Assembly (NCBI GenBank): GCA_903927745.1
Contig: CAIYOH010000079.1
Location: forward strand, 1-46,776
Reading direction: 5' to 3'
DNA from: an uncultured Mycobacteriaceae bacterium
Lineage (GTDB): Bacteria > Actinomycetota > Actinomycetes > Mycobacteriales > Mycobacteriaceae
DNA length: 46,776 nt
Shown: one piece after another, positions 21,300 through 31,326 of the stretch
Position numbering within the stretch: position 1 is the stretch's first letter
Layout: each line of letters begins with the position of its first letter
Position numbers and translations under genes: made by a program
The notes under the pieces: generated by a model
Databases searched by the model: none
What the model was told of the DNA's origin: nothing
What the model saw: only the letters and a program-made list of their open reading frames with translations

Positions 21300-22049
21300 A
21301 TGCCCCAGATCACCGACGCCGTCACCACCCCCGACGGCACCTGCCCTGTAAGCCTGTTCACCCCCGAGGGGTCCGGTCCGTGGCCCGGTGTGGTCATGTA
21401 CTGCGACGCCGGCGGGGTGCGGGACACCTTCGACACGATGGCGGCCACGTTGGCCGGATTCGGCTACGCGGTGTTGCTGCCCGACGTTTACTACCGCAGC
21501 GGCGACTGGGCACCGTTCGACATGGGGAATGTGTTCGGCAACGCCGAGGAGCGCCAACGGCTGTTCACGATGATCGGCAGCATCACCCCGGACAGGATGG
21601 TGACCGACGCCGGCGCGTTCTTCGACTACCTGGCCTCCCGACCGGAGGTGTCCGGCGACCGATTCGGCGTCTGCGGCTACTGCATGGGCGGGCGGGCCTC
21701 GGTGATCGTGGCCGGCCGGCTCCCGGACCGCGTCGCCGCGGCGGCATCGGTCCACGGCGGCGGCCTGGTGACCGATGGCGCGGATAGCCCGCACCTGCTG
21801 GCCGACCGGATGACCGCCACGGTGTACCTGGGTGGCGCCGAGAATGACGCGTCGTTCACGCCCGAACACGGCGAACAGTTGGGCAGGGCGCTGACGGCGG
21901 CTGGGGTGTCGCACACCCTCGAGTGGTACCCGGCAGCCCACGGATTCGCGGTTCCGGACAACACGTCCTACAACGCCGCCTCCGCCGAACGACACTGGAC
22001 GGCGATGACGGAACTGTTCGGGGCGGCGCTGCCGACGCCGACTGCCTGA
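21300..22049 (+). CDS. Dienelactone hydrolase family protein (Rv2765-like)
   Basis: GPWPGVVMYCDAGGVRDTFDTMAATLAGFGYAVLLPDVYYRSG; nucleophile FGVCGYCMGGRAS; AAHGFAVP. Confidence 0.88.
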   Translation: MPQITDAVTTPDGTCPVSLFTPEGSGPWPGVVMYCDAGGVRDTFDTMAATLAGFGYAVLLPDVYYRSGDWAPFDMGNVFGNAEERQRLFTMIGSITPDRMVTDAGAFFDYLASRPEVSGDRFGVCGYCMGGRASVIVAGRLPDRVAAAASVHGGGLVTDGADSPHLLADRMTATVYLGGAENDASFTPEHGEQLGRALTAAGVSHTLEWYPAAHGFAVPDNTSYNAASAERHWTAMTELFGAALPTPTA

Positions 22050-22057
22050 GTCAGGGC

Positions 22058-23152
22058 CTAACTGGCGGGCAGATCGACCAACTCGGCCAGACGGGCGCGG
22101 TGCCGGTAAGCGGTGCCGAGGGCGAGCTGATCGCTCTTGGCTCGCTTGAGATACAGGTGCGCCGGATACTCCCACGTCATGCCGATGCCCCCGTGCAGCT
22201 GTACACATTCCTCGGCGGCGTGCACGGCGACGCCGCTGCAATAAGCCTGGGCGATGGCAGCGGCGAGGCTCGCGTCATCGCCCCTGGCGCACGCGTCGGC
22301 GGCGTGCCGCGCGGCCGCGGTGGCTGCGCCCACCTCGAACCAGAGGTCGGCCAGCCGATGTTTGATCGCCTGATACGAGCCGATCAGACGGCCGAACTGC
22401 GTCCGTTGCTTCACATAAGCCAGCGTCGTGTCGAAGCACCAGCGCGCGACACCGAGTTGCTCCGAGGCAAGCATCGCGGCCCCGGTTTCCAGCGCCGCGC
22501 CGATCGGCCCCTCCGCCGACCCCACTCGTGCGGAGGACGCCGACAAGAACCGCACGTCCGCGATAGGTCTCGTCATGTCGAGCGACCGCAGCGGGGACAC
22601 CTGCACCCCGGGCGCGGCGCTCGAAACGGTATGCAACTCGAGTCCATCGGCCCCGGCGACGGGCACCACCAACATGTCGGCCTGCGCAGCGCCGGCGACG
22701 CTGGTGACCAATCCGGTCAGCCCGTCGGCACCGCCGCCCACCCCCGCGACGTGATCCCCCGGCGCGGTGGACAGGGGCACCACCAACGCCGCGGTCAGCT
22801 GGCCGGCGGCGAGCGCTGACACGGTCTCGGTGTCCCCTGCGCTCACCAGTGCGACCGTCGCGAGAACCGCGCTGGACAGGAACGGCACCGGCGCGACGGC
22901 GCGGCCGATCTCCTCCATGACGACCGCAGCCTCCCGCGGTCCCGCGCCCGCGCCGCCGAGCGTCTCGGGAATCAACAGTCCGGCCACTCCCAGGTCGACG
23001 GCCAGTGTCCGCCACAGGGCGGTGAAGTCCGGCGGCTCGGGGTCATAGACGCACGCCACGTGTTCCGGCGGGCAGCGGTCGGCGAACAGGCGACGCACGC
23101 CGTCGCGCAGTGCTTCCTCGGTGTCGGAGTACAGCAAGTCACCGATACTCAT
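22058..23152 (-). CDS. Acyl-CoA dehydrogenase family protein (shorter subunit of a pair)
   Basis: MVLAEEIGRA-like helix (VVMEEIGRAVAPVPFLSSAV), VKQRTQFGRLIGSYQAIKHRLADLW, AEECVQLHGGIGMTWEYPAHLYLKRAK. Confidence 0.88.
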   Translation of the reverse strand: MSIGDLLYSDTEEALRDGVRRLFADRCPPEHVACVYDPEPPDFTALWRTLAVDLGVAGLLIPETLGGAGAGPREAAVVMEEIGRAVAPVPFLSSAVLATVALVSAGDTETVSALAAGQLTAALVVPLSTAPGDHVAGVGGGADGLTGLVTSVAGAAQADMLVVPVAGADGLELHTVSSAAPGVQVSPLRSLDMTRPIADVRFLSASSARVGSAEGPIGAALETGAAMLASEQLGVARWCFDTTLAYVKQRTQFGRLIGSYQAIKHRLADLWFEVGAATAAARHAADACARGDDASLAAAIAQAYCSGVAVHAAEECVQLHGGIGMTWEYPAHLYLKRAKSDQLALGTAYRHRARLAELVDLPAS

Positions 23153-24339
23153 CGGGCCAGGTCCTTCCAGGCGACGTCCTTGTCGACGCGGTGCTCGCCT
23201 GGCAGTCCGAGGATCCGCTCGGAGATCGTGTTGCGCAATATCTCCGAGGTGCCGCCCTCGATCGAATTGCCGCGGGCCCGCAGGTACCGGTAGCCCGGCT
23301 CGCGACCGATCATGTCCACGACCTCGGTTCTGCGCATCGCCCAGTCGTCGTAGCGCAGCCCGGATTCGGCGTGCAACTCGATGTCAAAGCCCGAGATGGC
23401 TTGCGCGAGGCGGGCGAACGCAATCTTCATCCCGGCACCCTCAGGCCCGGGCTGACCGGCACTGGCCTGTTGGCCCAGCCGTTCACCGGCCAACCGGAGC
23501 ACTTCGGCGTCGACCCAGAGCCGCATCAACTCGTCGTGCATCGCGGGGTTGCGCAACTCCGGCTCATCACGCCAGGCCTCGGCGACCTTGCCGATGATCC
23601 CGCCTTCGCACGGGACACCAGACCGAGCGCCGATGGCGACTCGCTCGTTGTTGAGCGTGGTGGTCGCGACCCGCCACCCGCCCCCTTCGGGGCCGAGCCG
23701 GTTCGCGTCGGGCACCCGAGCGTCGGTGAGGAACACCTCGTTGAACTCCGCCTCGCCGGTGATCTGGCGCAGCGGCCGCACATCGACCCCCGGTTGGGTC
23801 ATGTCGCACAGGAAGTACGTCAGCCCGGCGTGCTTGGGCACCGCGGGGTCGGTGCGGGCGACGAGGATGGCCATCTGCGCGTGCTGCGCCATCGACGTCC
23901 ACACCTTCTGCCCGTTGACAATCCACTCGTCAGGGTCGTGTGGGTCGCGCACCGCGCGGGTGGCCACCCCCGCCAGATCCGATCCGGCTCCCGGTTCGCT
24001 GAACAGCTGGCAGTAGACCTGCTCGCCGGTGAACAGCGGGCGCAGGAACTTGCGCTTCTGCTCGTCGGTGCCGAACGCCGCGATGGTCGGAGCCGCCATT
24101 CCCATGCCGATGAAGTTCTTCGTGGTGCCACCCACCGGTGCCCCCGCTGCGGCCAGCCGCGCGTCCACCCGCTCCTGGGCGGCTCGCGGCAAGCCCAGCC
24201 CGCCGAAACCCGACGGGAGGTGCACCCAGGCCAGGCCGGCGTCGTACTGCGCGCCGAGGAACTCGCGCGGGTCGCTGGTGACGGGGTCGTGCTCGGCGAG
24301 CAACTCCGTGACCCGGGCGTCCACGTCGGCCGCGGTCAT
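23149..24339 (-). CDS. Acyl-CoA dehydrogenase family protein (longer subunit of a pair)
   Basis: QLFSEPGAGSDLAGVATRAV...DEWIVNGQKVWTSMAQHAQMAILVARTD; ARGNSIEGGTSEILRNTISERILGLP; 4-bp overlap with both neighbours. Confidence 0.9.
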   Translation of the reverse strand: MTAADVDARVTELLAEHDPVTSDPREFLGAQYDAGLAWVHLPSGFGGLGLPRAAQERVDARLAAAGAPVGGTTKNFIGMGMAAPTIAAFGTDEQKRKFLRPLFTGEQVYCQLFSEPGAGSDLAGVATRAVRDPHDPDEWIVNGQKVWTSMAQHAQMAILVARTDPAVPKHAGLTYFLCDMTQPGVDVRPLRQITGEAEFNEVFLTDARVPDANRLGPEGGGWRVATTTLNNERVAIGARSGVPCEGGIIGKVAEAWRDEPELRNPAMHDELMRLWVDAEVLRLAGERLGQQASAGQPGPEGAGMKIAFARLAQAISGFDIELHAESGLRYDDWAMRRTEVVDMIGREPGYRYLRARGNSIEGGTSEILRNTISERILGLPGEHRVDKDVAWKDLAR

Positions 24340-25112
24340 CGTCCGTCGCCGCCGCGAAACCCGTGCGCTGAGCCGAGCAGGAGGCCGCCGTCGATCACCA
24401 TCGTCTCGCCGGTGATCCAGCTCGCCGCGTCGGACACCAGGAAAGCGACTGCATTAGCCACATCGCTGGGCTCGCCGATGCGTCCGAGCGCGATCGCCGA
24501 CCCGAGCGGGTCTTCGTTGTCCTTCCACAGCGCCTGGGCCAGCCGCGTGCGAACGACGCCCGGGGCGATCGCATTGACGCGGACCTTTGGTGACAGTTCG
24601 AGCGCCAACTGCTTGGTCGCGTGGATGAGTGCTGCCTTGGTCGCGTTGTACAGGCCCATGCCGGGCGACTGATGCATGCCGCCGATCGAGGTGTTGTTCA
24701 CCACCGCGCCGCCGTGCTCGCCCATCCAGGCCTTGACGACGAGTGAGGTCCACAGCAGTGGAGCCCACAGGTTGACGTCGAAGATCTTCGAGAACCGGGC
24801 GTGGTCCTGGTCGATCAGCGGGCCGAACGCCGGGTTGGTGCCTGCGTTGTTGACCAGGATGTCGATGCTGCCGAAACGGTCGAGGGCGAGTTCCACGCAG
24901 CGGCGGGCGGCCTCCTCGTCGGTGGCGTGGGCGCCGACGCCGACGGCCTGCCCGCCCACCTGTGCCGCGGCCTGTTCCGCCGACTCCTGTGTGCGGGCCG
25001 TGAGGACGACGTTGGCGCCCGCGGCCGCCAGCTGTTGCGCCGTCGCCAGCCCGATTCCGCGCGAGCCGCCCGTGATGATCGCAGTGCGGCCGGTGAGGTC
25101 CAGTGAGGTCAT
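24336..25112 (-). CDS. Short-chain dehydrogenase/reductase (Rv2766c-like)
   Basis: LTGRTAIITGGSRGIGLATAQQLAAAGANVVLTART; NNAGTNPAFGPL; YNATKAALIHATKQLALEL. Confidence 0.92.
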   Translation of the reverse strand: MTSLDLTGRTAIITGGSRGIGLATAQQLAAAGANVVLTARTQESAEQAAAQVGGQAVGVGAHATDEEAARRCVELALDRFGSIDILVNNAGTNPAFGPLIDQDHARFSKIFDVNLWAPLLWTSLVVKAWMGEHGGAVVNNTSIGGMHQSPGMGLYNATKAALIHATKQLALELSPKVRVNAIAPGVVRTRLAQALWKDNEDPLGSAIALGRIGEPSDVANAVAFLVSDAASWITGETMVIDGGLLLGSAHGFRGGDGR

Positions 25113-25149
25113 GTGCCTGTGCCTTCCGTGCGGTATCGCCTCCGCCGCC

Positions 25150-25155
25150 TATGGT
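25150..25155 (+). promoter_or_regulatory. Candidate -10 (TATGGT) for leaderless transcription of the thioesterase-like gene
   Basis: TATGGT-GTGGCG-GTG (start at 25162). Confidence 0.55.
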
Positions 25156-25161
25156 GTGGCG

Positions 25162-25992
25162 GTGACGATCGAGGATTCCGCCATCATGCCCGAGGCGTAC
25201 TTCACCATCGACGGCGACTCCTTGGTCCCGAGCGCGATGACGCGGGGGCCTTGGGGCGCGTTGATGGGCGGCCAGATCGTGGGTGGCGTGCTGGCCTGGG
25301 GGATCGAACAATCCGGTATCGAACCCGACTTCCAGCCGGCCCGCCTCACGGTCGACCTGCTGCGTCCGGTGCCGATCGAGCCCGTGCAGATTCGGGTCTC
25401 GGTGCAGCGGGAGGGCCGGCGCATCAAGCTTGTCGACGCCACACTCGAGCAGCACGGCAAGACCGTCGCGCGCGCCGCCGCGCTCTTCCTGCGCCGCGGC
25501 GAGCATCCCGACACGCGGGTGTGGTCAGCGTCGGTGGAGATGCCACCGATACCGGCCGACACCGACGGGTTCCCAGCGGACATGCCGTTTTTCATCTGGA
25601 GCTACGGCGCCGACATCGGGAAACCCAGCCGTGGCATGGCCGAGTGGGAGCAAGGCGAATCCCAGAAGTTCGCGTGGACGCGGACTTTTCGCCCCATGGT
25701 GCACGGGCACCCCCTCACACCCTTCGTCCGGCTGGCGTTCGTCGGCGACGTCACGAGTGCTCTCACCAATTGGGGCGACGGCGGTTTGCGGTTCATCAAC
25801 GCCGACTACACCGTCACCGCGAGCCGGCTGCCCGACGGCGAGTACGTCGGGTTGGCCGCGCACAGCCACTACGGGACGGCCGGTGTGGCCGCGGGGAGCG
25901 CAACGTTGTTCGACCGGCACGGGCCGTTCGGCACCAGCTCGGCGCTGGCCCTGGCCCAACCGGCCGAGGCATTCATGCCGCGACATCTCTAA
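25162..25992 (+). CDS. Acyl-CoA thioesterase-like (TesB/hot-dog type) protein
   Basis: GPWGALMGGQIVGGVLAWGIEQSGIEPDFQPARLTVDLLRPVPIEPVQIRVSVQREGRRIKLVDATLEQHGKTVARAAALFLRRGE; divergent from the SDR/ACAD operon. Confidence 0.75.
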   Translation: MTIEDSAIMPEAYFTIDGDSLVPSAMTRGPWGALMGGQIVGGVLAWGIEQSGIEPDFQPARLTVDLLRPVPIEPVQIRVSVQREGRRIKLVDATLEQHGKTVARAAALFLRRGEHPDTRVWSASVEMPPIPADTDGFPADMPFFIWSYGADIGKPSRGMAEWEQGESQKFAWTRTFRPMVHGHPLTPFVRLAFVGDVTSALTNWGDGGLRFINADYTVTASRLPDGEYVGLAAHSHYGTAGVAAGSATLFDRHGPFGTSSALALAQPAEAFMPRHL

Positions 25993-26013
25993 CTCGTTGC
26001 ACCGCTGGGACGT

Positions 26014-26480
26014 TCAGCTCATCAGCGTCGCGGCGACCGTGGCGCCGAGGTTCCAGCACGCCTCGATGTCGTGCCTACCGAGTTTACCCGCCACTGCGAC
26101 CATCTCGGTGACCTGCACCCAGCCCAGCCCCGTCGTGATCGCGGCCAGACCGCGCTCGGCCCCCTCGGTGCCCGCGTTGCCGTGCAGGTATGCGGCGAAC
26201 GGACGACCCCGGCTGGTGTCGAGAAGCTGGTAGTAGGCGCAGTCGAACGCGTGCTTGAGCGCGCCCGAAATGTACCCGAGGTTCGCGGGTGTGCCCAGCA
26301 CGTAGCCGTCGGCCTCCAGCATCTCTACGGGCGACACGGTGAGCGCCGGTCGGCGCACCACCTCCACGCCCGCGATGTCGGGGTTGGTCGCGCCGGCCAC
26401 CACCGCCTCCAACATCTCCTGGCAGTGCGGCGACGGTGTGTGGTGGACGATCAACAGCGTTGTGGTTATTGGCGTCGTGG

Positions 26481-26484
<4 letters not shown>
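26014..26484 (-). CDS. NAD(P)H-dependent FMN reductase/flavodoxin-like protein (Rv2771c-like)
   Basis: TTLLIVHHTPSPHCQEMLEAVVAGA...ADGYVLGTPANLGYISGALKHAFDCAYY. Confidence 0.85.
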
Positions 26485-27733
<1,249 letters not shown>

Positions 27734-27760
27734 TTATCCACAGTTGCGCTTTCATCCACA
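27734..27760 (+). promoter_or_regulatory. Two DnaA-box-like motifs: TTATCCACA (27734-27742) and TCATCCACA (27752-27760)
   Basis: First matches the classical TTATCCACA box exactly, second differs at one base; same orientation, 18 bp apart. Confidence 0.5.
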
Positions 27761-27800
27761 GCTACCGCATTCGGCCATCGCGAGCGTCTGCGACCCGGCT

Positions 27801-27806
27801 TATCAT
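27801..27806 (+). promoter_or_regulatory. Candidate -10 (TATCAT) of the DUF222/HNH gene
   Basis: TATCAT fits TANNNT; 6 nt to ATG at 27813 (leaderless geometry). Confidence 0.65.
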
Positions 27807-27822
27807 TCGAACATGCATTCGA
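27807..27822 (+). promoter_or_regulatory. LexA/SOS box overlapping the start codon of the DUF222/HNH gene
   Basis: TCGAAC-ATGC-ATTCGA versus mycobacterial SOS consensus TCGAAC-N4-GTTCGA: 11 of 12 specified bases match. Confidence 0.75.
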
Positions 27823-29228
27823 TACGGGTATCAGCGGACATGCCGGCGGACGTGGCGGCTGTATTCGCTGCGTTGGACGCGGCCGAAGCAGGGATGCTCG
27901 CGCTGAACGTTCCCGCGCTCACCCCGGTTGTGCGGCTTCGCGCGCTGGAGCGCATGGAGACCACCCGCCGGCGGCAGCTCGCCTGGATCGACGACGTGAT
28001 CGCCAGCCTGGATGAGGAGGATCCGGCTGCCATCGGAGGCCCGGTACACAAGGTGGTTGCCGACTGGCTGCGGATCAGCTGCGCCGAGGCGTTGCGCCGG
28101 CTGCGCGACGTCAAGCAGTTGTCCCGCCGATTGACCCTGACCGGTGCAGAGTTACCACCGGAATTGCCCGCCACCGCTCAGGTGTGGCGCGAGGGCCTGC
28201 TCGACGGTCAGCACCTGCGGGTGATCCAAGGTTTCGTCCGCGACCTCCCGGAGGACACACCGGTCGACACGGTCACACAGGCCGAGCGATTCCTGGCCCG
28301 CAAGGCCACGGAGTTACGTCCCGAACAGCTGGAGAAGCTCGCGCACAGCTACGCGCTGCGACTCAACCCCGACGGCAAGTTCTCCGACACGCACCGCGCC
28401 CGTCAGCGTGGCTTCGCCTGGTGCGGTCAGCGGCCCGACGGGATGAGTATCGGAAAGCTGGTGGCGTCGCCAGAACTGCGCGCCAACCTGGACGCGTGGC
28501 TGGCGCGGTTCGCCGCCCCGGGCATGTGCAACCCGGATGATCCGGTTCCATGCACCGACGGCGTACCGAGCGAGGAGTTCGCGAGCCGCGACCTCCGCAG
28601 CACTGCCCAGCGGCAGCACGACGCAATCAACGCCATCGTGCGCGCCAGGCTCGGCGACCCGAAGCTCGGCGTGCACAACGGGTTACCGGTCACCGTCATC
28701 GTCTCGACCACGCTGAAGGAACTGAATTCCGGCACGGGGCACGCGGTGACGGGTGCCGGGACGGTGCTCCCGATGCGCGACGTGATCCGGATGGCCGGTC
28801 ATGCCTGGCACTATCTGGCCGTGTTCGACGAGCACTCGCAACGCCCGCTGTATCTGGGCAGAACGCGGCGCATCGCGTCGCCAGATCAGCGCGTAGTGCT
28901 CTACGCGAAGGACCGCGGCTGCACGCACCCTGGCTGTGACGCGCCCGGCTACTGGTGCGAAGTCCACCATGTCAGCGGCTGGAGCGCCGGCGGGGCAACC
29001 GACGCCGAGAACCTCACCTTCGCCTGCGCACCCCACCACAAGATCGTCGACAAGGGTTGGCACACGCGGAAACTCCCGAACGGTCGCACCGAGTGGGTGC
29101 CGCCGCCGCAGCTGGATATACCCGGCCGGAGAGCGCGGACCAATGACCATCACCACCCGGAGCGGCTCTTCGAGCCAGGGCTCTTCGAGTCAGATCGTGA
29201 ACCGCCCGGCGAACCCCCGCAGGGGTAA
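27813..29228 (+). CDS. DUF222 domain HNH endonuclease (13E12 repeat family type)
   Basis: N-terminal DUF222-like helical region; C-terminal Cys/His HNH KDRGCTHPGCDAPGYWCEVHHVSGWSAGGATDAENLTFACAPHHKIVD intact. Confidence 0.92.
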   Translation: MHSIRVSADMPADVAAVFAALDAAEAGMLALNVPALTPVVRLRALERMETTRRRQLAWIDDVIASLDEEDPAAIGGPVHKVVADWLRISCAEALRRLRDVKQLSRRLTLTGAELPPELPATAQVWREGLLDGQHLRVIQGFVRDLPEDTPVDTVTQAERFLARKATELRPEQLEKLAHSYALRLNPDGKFSDTHRARQRGFAWCGQRPDGMSIGKLVASPELRANLDAWLARFAAPGMCNPDDPVPCTDGVPSEEFASRDLRSTAQRQHDAINAIVRARLGDPKLGVHNGLPVTVIVSTTLKELNSGTGHAVTGAGTVLPMRDVIRMAGHAWHYLAVFDEHSQRPLYLGRTRRIASPDQRVVLYAKDRGCTHPGCDAPGYWCEVHHVSGWSAGGATDAENLTFACAPHHKIVDKGWHTRKLPNGRTEWVPPPQLDIPGRRARTNDHHHPERLFEPGLFESDREPPGEPPQG

Positions 29229-30278
29229 GTCGGCACTGGTGAGGAGCCCCGGCGGCGCCGCGACCACGGATGTGATCGCGTTGAGCGCAGGCATGCCGGT
29301 CACCGTCATGCCGATCGAGGCGAAATTGTCGGGGTTGGACAGGTCCACGCCGGCTCTGGGCAGGATCATGTGCTTGTTGTAGATGCACGGGTCACCCTTG
29401 ATCTGGGTGATGTAGCAGCCCCGGATTTTCCAGCTCGGGTCGGTGTGTGGGGTCATCTGCCATTCCAGATGCGTCTCGACCCGCGGAACCCCGGCGACCA
29501 TGCCCTGATACCTGATGTAGTTGCCGCCCAGCGATCCCTTCGGCAGCGTGTACCAGCCCAGGTCGACGTCTCGGGTGCAGGCGCCCAACTCGTAGCTGAA
29601 CGTGACCTCGTCCAGCGGGAGGTCGAAGCAGTCGGCCATCATCAGCACGCTGTCGGCGAAGACGCGGGTGTACTTCTCCAGCTTCGACGGGATTTCCGGA
29701 TCGTCGACCGGCTGGCCGTAGCCCACCTCGATCCAGGTGTCCTTGGAGTGGTGGCACGACACGTCGACGGACTCGATGGTGGTGACGTTCTCGATGTCGG
29801 CGACGTCGGCCGAGCACACCACGCCCAGGATCTGGTTCAGCCCGGGGTTCATCCCGGTGCCGTAAAAGGTCGCGCCGCCCCTCTCGCAGGCCTCGGACAG
29901 CAACCGGGTCACCCGCTTGCCCGACGGGTGCGGGTGGTTGGTGTCACGATGCCACCCGGTGATCCAGTCGGCCGTGGTGACGACGTTGATCCCCGCCTCG
30001 AGTACGGCGACGTAGAGGTCCTCGTCGGGGAACACGCCGTGGAAGGTGAGGACGTCCGGCCTGGCCGCGATGATCTCCTCGATGGTGCCGGTGGCTTTCA
30101 CGCCATTGGGCTCGCCGCCCGCGATCTCGCCGGCGTCGCACCCCACCTTGTCCGGCGAGTAGCAGTGCACACCGACCAGCTCGAGGTCCGGGCGGGTGGC
30201 GAGGCGCCTGATCATCTCCTTGCCGACGTTGCCGGTCGCCACCTGGAAGACACGGATCGGCCGGGTGGATGCGCTCAT
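29190..30278 (-). CDS. DapB-like NAD(P)-binding dehydrogenase (2,4-diaminopentanoate-dehydrogenase-like family)
   Basis: IRVFQVATGNVGKEMIRRLATRPDLELVGVHCYSPDKVGCDAGEIAGGEPNGVKATGTIEEIIAARPDVLTFHG...; Rossmann GxxGxxM-like start. Confidence 0.75.
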   Translation of the reverse strand: MSASTRPIRVFQVATGNVGKEMIRRLATRPDLELVGVHCYSPDKVGCDAGEIAGGEPNGVKATGTIEEIIAARPDVLTFHGVFPDEDLYVAVLEAGINVVTTADWITGWHRDTNHPHPSGKRVTRLLSEACERGGATFYGTGMNPGLNQILGVVCSADVADIENVTTIESVDVSCHHSKDTWIEVGYGQPVDDPEIPSKLEKYTRVFADSVLMMADCFDLPLDEVTFSYELGACTRDVDLGWYTLPKGSLGGNYIRYQGMVAGVPRVETHLEWQMTPHTDPSWKIRGCYITQIKGDPCIYNKHMILPRAGVDLSNPDNFASIGMTVTGMPALNAITSVVAAPPGLLTSADLPLRGFAGRFTI

Positions 30279-30283
30279 TGCGG

Positions 30284-31279
30284 TCAGCCTTTCTCGGGAT
30301 AGAACTGCTTGGCCCACGCGCGTATCGCCGTGAAACCGTCGTATTCGCCGCCGGTTAGCGCCGGATGCTCCGCGTAGCGTTGGTGCGCCCAGATCTCGAT
30401 GTCCTGACCGAACTGGCGGATCACCTCCTGCCCGAACTCGCGGGCCTTCAGCTCGGCCCGTGCTGGATCTGTGCCCCCCCGACGGCCCCCCGGACGACCT
30501 ATATAAACCATGAATCGGACGTCGGAAGTCGACTCGTCGACCGGGGTGATCGCGGAGATGGTGCGGTTGTCCACCATGCCCCAGCTCTTGGTGACCGCGA
30601 TGCCCAGGCCGCCGTTGATGGCCTGCACTCCGCTGTTGACATCCTCGATGCGCTGCCCGTCGTCGCCCTCAAACGTGATCGTGAAGTCGACGTAGGACAC
30701 CGCATCAGCGAAATCATGGCGGGTGAAGACCGGAACGATCGGAGTGCGGTGGACGAACTTGAAATGCGCGAAGTCGACACCGTTTTCAAGGACGTACTGC
30801 GGGTGCAACTCAAGGCGCTCCCGGTACAGCCGCTGCTGCGAGTAGTAGTCGTCTGCGCTGCTGCCGTCGCCGAAGGCGGCGAAGATATCCGGGGGGTCGA
30901 AGTAGGGCTCGCGGCGCTGCACGTCGTGCCAGACGTACACGGACTCGTTGCGTTCCACGACCGGATAGGTGCGCATGCGCCTGCCGCGGTTGGGGTGGTC
31001 CTGGTACGGGATGCAGACGTTGCGACCCTCCGCGCTCCACTGCCACCCGTGGAACGGGCACTGCAGCACCTCGCCGACGACGGTGCCGCCGTAGCCCAGG
31101 TGCGCGCCGAGGTGTTCGCAGTAGGCGTCCATCACCGTGAGCCGACCGGACTCGGCCCGCCAGGCGACCATCTCCTGGTCGAAGTATTTCATCGTGTGAA
31201 CGTCGCCCAGGCCGATCTCCCCGGACCAGGCCACCTGGAACCATCCGGTCGGTTTCATCGATAGCGACGGCTCGACCAT
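30284..31279 (-). CDS. Rieske [2Fe-2S] non-heme iron oxygenase, terminal component (KshA-like)
   Basis: Rieske CEHLGAH...CPFHGWQW motif; putative iron ligands in VLENGVDFAHFKFVH. Confidence 0.88.
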   Translation of the reverse strand: MVEPSLSMKPTGWFQVAWSGEIGLGDVHTMKYFDQEMVAWRAESGRLTVMDAYCEHLGAHLGYGGTVVGEVLQCPFHGWQWSAEGRNVCIPYQDHPNRGRRMRTYPVVERNESVYVWHDVQRREPYFDPPDIFAAFGDGSSADDYYSQQRLYRERLELHPQYVLENGVDFAHFKFVHRTPIVPVFTRHDFADAVSYVDFTITFEGDDGQRIEDVNSGVQAINGGLGIAVTKSWGMVDNRTISAITPVDESTSDVRFMVYIGRPGGRRGGTDPARAELKAREFGQEVIRQFGQDIEIWAHQRYAEHPALTGGEYDGFTAIRAWAKQFYPEKG

Positions 31280-31313
31280 GCGAGGAGTCTTCCACGCGCA
31301 GCCGGCGGTTCTC

Positions 31314-31319
31314 TAGCCT
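31314..31319 (+). promoter_or_regulatory. Candidate -10 (TAGCCT) for leaderless transcription of the GNAT gene
   Basis: TAGCCT-GGAACCC-GTG (start at 31327). Confidence 0.55.
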
Positions 31320-31326
31320 GGAACCC

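Noticed and set aside
21189-22241. 350-aa minus-strand ORF spanning the 56-bp repeat and antisense to the dienelactone hydrolase gene
   Set aside because: No recognisable domain; opposite strand is a clear hydrolase with catalytic motifs.
23110-24672. 520-aa plus-strand ORF across the acyl-CoA dehydrogenase/SDR genes
   Set aside because: Antisense shadow frame of strongly supported minus-strand genes.
27813-29228. DUF222/HNH gene considered as a transposon or prophage marker
   Set aside because: No integrase, terminal inverted repeats or target-site duplication visible; kept as a repeat-family nuclease gene, not a mobile element.
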